This document shows, in pieces, positions 59,331 to 64,000 of a DNA stretch of 64,000 nt. The stretch's first letter is position 1, and every line of letters begins with the position of its first letter. Under the pieces are notes generated by a model, which was not told where the DNA came from, did not search any database, and was given only the letters and a program-made list of their open reading frames with translations. The DNA is from a virus. A program made the translations under genes and the position numbers. The stretch lies in IMG/VR virus record IMGVR_UViG_3300020204_003072, positions 62,001 through 126,000 of that record, one strand, 5' to 3'.

Positions 59331-59698
59331 CCCATCTTTAGTCCATCACTAGCAATAACATACCAGTTCCCTTCTACAAATTGAAACTGAACACAAGCTC
59401 CTTTTTCTAAAAGTAGTTCGTCCCATTCTTCATCAATAGAACCTACATCTGATTTAACTAAAACATTTGTTAGTGACTTTATTGTAATTTTTGTTGTAAT
59501 TTCAGAATTGAGTAAGACTTCCGAGTTTTCAACATCTTTTACAATTAAAAATGTTTCATCATTTGTTGTATAAGTAGAATCTGAAATTATTTTATAAACT
59601 TCTTTTGGTTTGTCAATAACAACTTGTGGTTCAACAAAAGAATGTGTTTGATATTTTACAACATTTTTTCTTGGTGTTATGTTTTCTACTTTTATCAT
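59327..59698 (-). CDS. Small virion beta protein
   Basis: A 123-residue protein. The N-terminal 40 residues are an extended, basic arm. The rest is a beta domain (DETFLIVKDVENSEVLLNSEITTKITIKSLTNVLVKSDVGSIDEEWDELLLEKGACVQFQFVEGNWYVIASDGLK) similar in design to small decoration or fibre-tip domains with a final G-x-W-Y-V-x-x-S-D-G. It is co-translated with the gp13-like neck gene (overlap at the start). It converges on the polymerase gene with a 4-base overlap of the ends. Confidence 0.5.
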   Translation of the reverse strand: MIKVENITPRKNVVKYQTHSFVEPQVVIDKPKEVYKIISDSTYTTNDETFLIVKDVENSEVLLNSEITTKITIKSLTNVLVKSDVGSIDEEWDELLLEKGACVQFQFVEGNWYVIASDGLKMG

Positions 59699-60825
59699 AT
59701 TACATAAATTTGTCTTGGCATAGCTCTAAACTTGAGCTGTTTATTTAAGTTTTCTGCAAGTAATGCTTCACGTTCCATAACCTTTTCTGGTTTTAAACGA
59801 GTAAGTCTTCCTTCAGCACCTATAAGTTCGTCAATAAGTTTTGTTTTTTCATCTTTGGCTTCGGTCGCCAGTGATGTATAATCCAAAGTTAAATCACCAC
59901 CTTCGCCAGTTTTTAAATTACCACTAAACTTACCACGAACTCTTGATAGTGTTTCTTTACAATATGCAATAAACCATCTTCTAACCCAAACTTGTGCTGG
60001 ATTATTTAAATCAAACCAACTCATTTTATCAAATGGAACATCAGATGGTAATTTTATTATATCTGGATTATTTGCTAAACATTTATCCCTTTCACCAGGA
60101 CCAACATCATAATACCAATACCAAACTCTACCTTTTGTTAAACTAGCATTACCCCAGTCAAATTTACCACCAGGTGTATTTAATAAATGAATTGCTTTTT
60201 TACCGTCTGGTAATGCGGTAATTCTGTATGTTAAATCCCCAACTATAATTCTTCTTTGTATATTAATTTCTTGCATTCTTAATAACATATCAAAAGCAGG
60301 CATCATAAAATAACTACCACCCATACTACCCATTTGTGCAAGACCACCTCCACCACCTAAACCACCACCTAAACCTAGGGCTCCGAAAGACCAAGGATCA
60401 AACATAGTATTATTTAGCGTTGCTGGTGTGAACCAAAGTAGTTCGTTTATTTCTCTATTTGTTGGTATTTCATAGATTTGTTGTTCTGGTACCAACTGTA
60501 TGTAGTCTTTCTTCAATTCCCATTCACCACCAGCTTGAAGTCCAACAATTTTCGAATAGGCATATGTGTATCTTGTTTCATAGTCCAAACTTCTTGTTGT
60601 GAAAGCTTTTGCCAATGATTGAGTATCCAAATTGAGATTATAAAGTGCTGTCCATTGAGACTCAATTAACCAATCCTGAACATATTGTGAATATTCATCA
60701 ATTGAAAATTCAAGTAAAGTGTCCATTTGTTCATCTTCCAATTCGACACTTCTTAATGGAGCACCAAGTAAATGTCTTACTTTGGTATATAACTTACTTC
60801 TTTCTGGTTCGTCAATAATTGCCAT
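59695..60825 (-). CDS. 13: Neck protein (T4 gp13-like)
   Basis: A 376-residue protein. The N-terminus (SKLYTKVRHLLGAPLRSVELEDEQMDTLLEFSIDEYSQYVQDWLIE) is a helical part as in T4-type neck proteins. The middle contains IYEIPTNREINELLWFTPATLNNTMFDPW and, unusually, a Gly-rich run (GALGLGGGLGGGGGLAQMGSMGGS, about 149-172). The second half has WYWYYDVGPGERDKCL, DKMSWFDLNNPAQVWVRRWFIAYCKETLSRVRGKFSG. gp13 closes the head after packaging and joins it to the tail. Assignment rests on these parts and on gene context. Confidence 0.68.
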   Translation of the reverse strand: MAIIDEPERSKLYTKVRHLLGAPLRSVELEDEQMDTLLEFSIDEYSQYVQDWLIESQWTALYNLNLDTQSLAKAFTTRSLDYETRYTYAYSKIVGLQAGGEWELKKDYIQLVPEQQIYEIPTNREINELLWFTPATLNNTMFDPWSFGALGLGGGLGGGGGLAQMGSMGGSYFMMPAFDMLLRMQEINIQRRIIVGDLTYRITALPDGKKAIHLLNTPGGKFDWGNASLTKGRVWYWYYDVGPGERDKCLANNPDIIKLPSDVPFDKMSWFDLNNPAQVWVRRWFIAYCKETLSRVRGKFSGNLKTGEGGDLTLDYTSLATEAKDEKTKLIDELIGAEGRLTRLKPEKVMEREALLAENLNKQLKFRAMPRQIYVI

Positions 60826-60837
60826 TGTGATTTTTTA

Positions 60838-60845
60838 TATAAATA
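60838..60845 (-). promoter_or_regulatory. Putative late promoter within an inverted repeat
   Basis: TATTTATA on the minus strand lies 12 bases before the neck ATG. It is flanked by a perfect 8-base inverted repeat, ATTGTGAT (60824-60831) and ATCACAAT (60845-60852), which could serve as an operator. Confidence 0.5.
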
Positions 60846-60855
60846 TCACAATAAA

Positions 60856-62949
60856 TTATTTTAGTATCCTTCTGATGTCAAACTTAAATCTTTCATTTCT
60901 TGAAAGGTTCCTAATAATGTCTTGTGGAATATTATCACCTAATTTACCAACACCATATCTTTGACCTAAACTATTGAATATATCTAAAACTTCTTTTGTT
61001 TTTTCATCACCCAATAAAAATTCTGAATATTCCTGTGTTGATATTTCTGGAAACTTAATTACACCTCTTTGCGGTGATACTTCAGAACCTATTAATTTTA
61101 ATATCTTTGTTGAAAATCTAATTTGTTGTGAATTTTTAGACTTTGGAGCTGTGGTCATACCAGGTAATTTAAGAATGTTTTTAAGAGCATTCTTATCATA
61201 ATAATATAATGATATTTCATAATTGTCTTTTGGAACACCTAATAACATACCATCAATATCACTTAATAAATAACCTATTAAATCTTCAGCAACATTAATA
61301 ATATCTTGGTTTCGACTATTAATTAAATGTGCAATAAAATTAGATTCACCTTCAATTGATTGTAAATATTTTTTATTTTCTTCACTACCGGTATATGAAT
61401 TAATATAATCAGAAAGTGATGCTTTGATTCCTTTCAAAACGGGTGATTCACTTGTGTTTCTTACAATCTTACAAGAAATTTTTAACCCATCTGGTGTTAT
61501 TAAATCATAAGGGGTGTTTAACCCAGATGAAATTTGACCACCAAGTAAACCAGAAACTAAAGCTTCAAAATCTAAACCTCTTGACCTACTTCTAATAAAT
61601 CTTTGATAATAGTTATTAAATCTAAATCTTGTTCTTTCTGAAGTTTCAGATAAATCTAAATTCATAAGACCTTCGATTGTTCTATTAAATTTTAAACCAC
61701 GTTCATCAATTTCAGTTGTTATAATATTATTTATTGCAACTTCAGCAGCTTCAGCATCCAAAGGTATTAATCTAATTTTTTGTAATTCTCTATTCATAGC
61801 TTTTTTAACATCCGGCTCAAATTCTTCACTTTCCAATAGAATTCTTAAATAAGTTTCGTTTAATTTTTTCTTAGATTTACCAACATAAAGTTCATTAACA
61901 AATTCCCAATTTATATGATTCCAGAATTTTTTAATATATTTGTCTCTTTTATTTCTATATCTTAAATAATAAGCGTGCTCCCAAACATCAAGACCTAGTA
62001 ATGGATATCCACCGTCTTTAATAATATTCATAAGTGGGTTATCTTGATTTGGTGTTGACATAATTTTTAACCTATTTGTTTTTGTTAAAACAAGCCAAAC
62101 CCAACCAGAACCAAATCTTTCTTTTGCAACATCATTAAACTCATCTTTCATCTTTTTGATATTACCATATTGTTTGGTAATTTTTTCAAAAATTTCACCT
62201 TTTGGTATTTGTTTTTTTGGTGATAACATTTTCCAAAATAATGCGTGATTAAATGCGCCACCAGCATTATTTCTAACCTTTGTATCGTACTTACTTATTG
62301 ATTTTATAATATCTTCTAAATCAACATCTTTATAGTTCTTTTTAGAAAGAGCGTCGTTTAATTTTTTAACATACCCTTTATAATGTTTGTTATAATGTAT
62401 GTCCATAGTTTCTGGATCAACAAATTGTTTTAAAGCGGAATATGAGTACGGTAATTTTTCAATACCAATTTTTTTCATTTCCAAAATAAATTCTTCTCTA
62501 ATAGTTTGTTTTTCTGTTATTAAAATACTTTCTTTTAAAAGATTTATCTTTTTATTTATACCTTCATACATCATTTCTTCTTTATCTGGAAAATTTTTTT
62601 CAAATTTTTTTAACAAAGAACCAGCTTCAGCATTTGCTTCATCTTCCAGTGGGCCACCAATGTCTTGTTTTGGTTTTTTACCCTTTATATTAATTTGCCA
62701 TTCGTGTACCCATTCGTGTGCCAAAGTTCTGAAAATATCTCTATTCATCCTTCCTTTAGTTAATATTTTTAATTCAGAATCTTGTGTTCTACTTCCAGAT
62801 GTCATAGTACCAAATCTTTCACCGGTAAAAATAATTGTAATATCTTCTTTTAATGGATATTTTTTTTGTAAAAACTTTATAAAGTCATTAGCCAAGTCCC
62901 TATCTTTTTGAGACATATCACATTTATGGTGCTTTACTTTTATTCGCAT
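60856..62949 (-). CDS. Metallopeptidase-like / superoxide dismutase / nuclease-like fusion
   Basis: A 697-residue, three-part protein. Residues about 1-130 resemble a zinc peptidase: LAHEWVHEWQ (H-E-x-x-H near 78) followed by EDEANAEAGSLL as third ligand. Residues about 165-365 are a complete Fe/Mn superoxide dismutase: MDIHYNKHY (first His), GGAFNHALFWKML (second), and GLDVWEHAYYLRYRNKRDKYIKKFWNHINW (Asp and third His), all four metal ligands kept. Residues about 375-697 look like a PD-(D/E)xK nuclease fold (RGLDFEALVSGLLGG, PYDLITPDGLKISCKIV). (L/I)-x-E sites (LLKE, ILITE, TIRE; RILLESEE) flank the dismutase, so the prohead protease may cut it free. Promoter octamer 4 bases before the ATG; MSQKDRD at 62916 is an alternative start. 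Confidence 0.8.
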   Translation of the reverse strand: MRIKVKHHKCDMSQKDRDLANDFIKFLQKKYPLKEDITIIFTGERFGTMTSGSRTQDSELKILTKGRMNRDIFRTLAHEWVHEWQINIKGKKPKQDIGGPLEDEANAEAGSLLKKFEKNFPDKEEMMYEGINKKINLLKESILITEKQTIREEFILEMKKIGIEKLPYSYSALKQFVDPETMDIHYNKHYKGYVKKLNDALSKKNYKDVDLEDIIKSISKYDTKVRNNAGGAFNHALFWKMLSPKKQIPKGEIFEKITKQYGNIKKMKDEFNDVAKERFGSGWVWLVLTKTNRLKIMSTPNQDNPLMNIIKDGGYPLLGLDVWEHAYYLRYRNKRDKYIKKFWNHINWEFVNELYVGKSKKKLNETYLRILLESEEFEPDVKKAMNRELQKIRLIPLDAEAAEVAINNIITTEIDERGLKFNRTIEGLMNLDLSETSERTRFRFNNYYQRFIRSRSRGLDFEALVSGLLGGQISSGLNTPYDLITPDGLKISCKIVRNTSESPVLKGIKASLSDYINSYTGSEENKKYLQSIEGESNFIAHLINSRNQDIINVAEDLIGYLLSDIDGMLLGVPKDNYEISLYYYDKNALKNILKLPGMTTAPKSKNSQQIRFSTKILKLIGSEVSPQRGVIKFPEISTQEYSEFLLGDEKTKEVLDIFNSLGQRYGVGKLGDNIPQDIIRNLSRNERFKFDIRRILK

Positions 62950-62953
62950 ATGA

Positions 62954-62961
62954 TATAAATA
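62954..62961 (-). promoter_or_regulatory. Putative late promoter close to the start codon
   Basis: TATTTATA on the minus strand ends only 4 bases before the ATG at 62949, implying a leaderless mRNA or use of the later ATG at 62916. Confidence 0.45.
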
Positions 62962-62972
62962 TAATTTAAAAC

Positions 62973-62999
62973 AAAAAACCCCACTTTTAAGGTGGGGTT
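62973..62999 (-). terminator. Rho-independent terminator (minus strand)
   Basis: AACCCCAC, a loop of about 7 bases, and GGTGGGGTT (8-9 bp stem), followed on the minus strand by TTTTTTG. It ends the transcript of the gene at 63018-63350. Confidence 0.75.
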
Positions 63000-63017
63000 A
63001 TGTGAATTAATAAATGA

Positions 63018-63350
63018 TTAATATCCTCTATATTTTTTTCTTCTACTTTCCGTAACATTTGGTAAATTCATTGATGTTGTCTGAAGTGGTGTTTTAGTTA
63101 CATCTGCAATTTCTTGGAATGTTGGAAAAAACTCTTTAACAAAAGTGTTAAACGGTAGTTTATCCATAGCTGAAGATAAACAAGCCGCAGAATTAAAAGT
63201 TTCACTATTTGTACTACATTCCGGAATATCTGAAACACCCTCAATTTCTCCAAGTTTACCAACAGAACTTAAGTTCATTTCTTCTTCATTTATAACTCGT
63301 CTGACAATACGAGCAAAATCTGAATCTGTTAATCTTATTACTTTTTTCAT
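63018..63350 (-). CDS. Small protein with capsid-targeting-like N-terminus
   Basis: A 110-residue protein starting MKKVIRLTDSDFARIVRRVINEEE, which matches the C-terminal segment of 7129-8241 (ITLTENDLTRIVKRVLNED) almost position by position and ends in INE|E. A Cys pair (ECSTNSETFNSAAC) and a helix (FNTFVKEFFPTFQEIADVTK) follow, then a basic tail (SRRKKYRGY). It has its own octamer 13 bases before the ATG and its own terminator. It could be an internal head protein trimmed by the prohead protease (inference). Confidence 0.62.
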   Translation of the reverse strand: MKKVIRLTDSDFARIVRRVINEEEMNLSSVGKLGEIEGVSDIPECSTNSETFNSAACLSSAMDKLPFNTFVKEFFPTFQEIADVTKTPLQTTSMNLPNVTESRRKKYRGY

Positions 63351-63363
63351 AATATTTTTATTT

Positions 63364-63371
63364 AATAAATA
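63364..63371 (-). promoter_or_regulatory. Putative late promoter TATTTATT (minus strand)
   Basis: TATTTATT on the minus strand lies 13 bases before the ATG at 63350. Confidence 0.5.
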
Positions 63372-63388
63372 TATAAAATAAAATGAAA

Positions 63389-64000
63389 TTATCTTTTTTT
63401 ATTTATTAAATTTAAAATTTCTTCAACAACGTCACCAGATTCTTGCAGTTCATCACCCATAACGGTACCAATTACTTTTTTCTTTTTATTTAGTATATCG
63501 TAAATCACGCCTTCGATTGTGTTTTCAAAAATTGGGTAATAAACTAACACATTATTTTTTTGACCATAACGATAAGCCCTATCTTCAGCTTGTGCGTGTT
63601 CTGCTGGAACAAAAGATAAATCATTCATAATTACAACTTCGGCCGCTGTTAGAGTAAGACCAACACCTGCTGCTTTCAAATTACCAACAAAAACTTTAAT
63701 CTTTTCATTTTCCTGAAATTGGTCAACAGCATACTGTCTTTGTACTTTATTACAACTACCATCTAGATATACCGATTCTTTACCAAAGTGATTATGAATT
63801 AGTTGTAGTGTGTCTGTAAAGTTTGTAAATATAATTAATTTTTTTCCTTGGTCTATAATGTTTTGTGCGAACTCAATTGTATCTTTTACTTTTTCATTTG
63901 CAATTACTTTTCTTACTTTCATAAGTTTTGAAAACTGAACTGTAAGGGATGAAGATTCATCAGTTTTATTCTTTAGCCAATGATAATACTCACCCATTAA
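63389..64000 (-). CDS. SNF2-type helicase, C-terminal part (partial)
   Basis: About 204 C-terminal residues of a gene that runs off the window. KLIIFTNFTDTLQLIHNHFGKESVYLDGS (motif IV region), KVFVGNLKAAGVGLTLTAAEVVIMND (motif V) and QAEDRAYRYGQKNNVLVYYPI (motif VI) are those of the second RecA domain of SNF2/SMARCAL1-like superfamily 2 helicases. In phages such enzymes act in branch migration and replication restart. The ATG at 63997 is inside the domain, so it is not the real start. The 3' end lies 18 bases from the promoter of the preceding gene. Confidence 0.85.
   Translation of the reverse strand, partial: LMGEYYHWLKNKTDESSSLTVQFSKLMKVRKVIANEKVKDTIEFAQNIIDQGKKLIIFTNFTDTLQLIHNHFGKESVYLDGSCNKVQRQYAVDQFQENEKIKVFVGNLKAAGVGLTLTAAEVVIMNDLSFVPAEHAQAEDRAYRYGQKNNVLVYYPIFENTIEGVIYDILNKKKKVIGTVMGDELQESGDVVEEILNLINKKR

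Noticed and set aside
1-64000. tRNA genes
   Set aside because: No cloverleaf with a GTTC-like T loop and CCA-bearing end was seen on either strand by eye; a covariance search could still find one.

Overview
This window is part of a large, AT-rich (roughly 30% G+C by eye) tailed-phage genome of T4-like myovirus type. The anchors are a head module in T4 order (prohead protease, acidic scaffold, major capsid protein), a gp5-like baseplate hub, a gp13-like neck protein, a gp55-like late sigma factor, a family B (gp43-like) DNA polymerase, PhoH, dUTPase and a SNF2-type helicase. The host is most likely a bacterium of the Bacteroidetes, probably flavobacterial. The reasons are A-rich leaders with almost no Shine-Dalgarno sequences, a small secreted protein whose signal peptide ends in the SFGQ style common in that phylum, a DUF4494-like gene, and a phage-borne ribosomal protein bS21. 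No tRNA, rRNA, CRISPR array or insertion sequence was seen.

Layout. 0-8.6 kb (mostly +): end of an unknown gene, bS21 (-), head genes, an HNH endonuclease inserted behind the capsid gene, a membrane protein, and a putative internal head protein followed by a start-less reading frame. 8.6-35 kb (all -): small proteins, baseplate and tail proteins, sigma factor, then a surface-glycan block with GDP-fucose synthesis (gmd, fcl), alpha-1,2- and alpha-1,3-type fucosyltransferases, four FkbM-type methyltransferases and several other glycosyltransferases, interleaved with phoH, dut and an exonuclease. Next come a homing endonuclease and a run of structural genes. 35-56 kb (all +): a tail protein with a C-terminal papain-like peptidase, two large fibres built of YadA/Hep_Hag-like repeats, a second glycosylation and sulfation cassette (GT8, autotransporter-type heptosyltransferase, GT9, sulfotransferase, APS kinase, nucleotidyltransferase, DUF2061), two more glycosyltransferases and a third fibre of about 35 16-residue repeats. 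56-64 kb: DNA polymerase (+), then (-) neck protein, a metallopeptidase/superoxide dismutase/nuclease-like fusion, a small putative capsid-targeted protein and the helicase.

How it fits together. Most transcription units start 9-20 bases behind an octamer TATTTATA or TATTTATT on the coding strand, a good candidate for the late promoter read by the gp55-like factor. Several proteins carry a short amphipathic helix ending in (L/I)-x-E, the cleavage specificity of T4-type prohead proteases. This suggests a set of proteins packaged in the capsid and trimmed there, perhaps including a superoxide dismutase. The fibre genes and glycan genes are interleaved, which suggests that the phage glycosylates, fucosylates, methylates and sulfates its own fibres or the host surface.

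The most unusual spot is at 31.1 kb. A glycosyltransferase gene directly behind a homing endonuclease is interrupted near its 5' end by an in-frame TGA. The TGA sits between two glycine codons inside a 13-bp hairpin and in a locally GC-rich stretch. This resembles the T4 gene 60 ribosomal bypass and its neighbouring homing endonuclease mobA.
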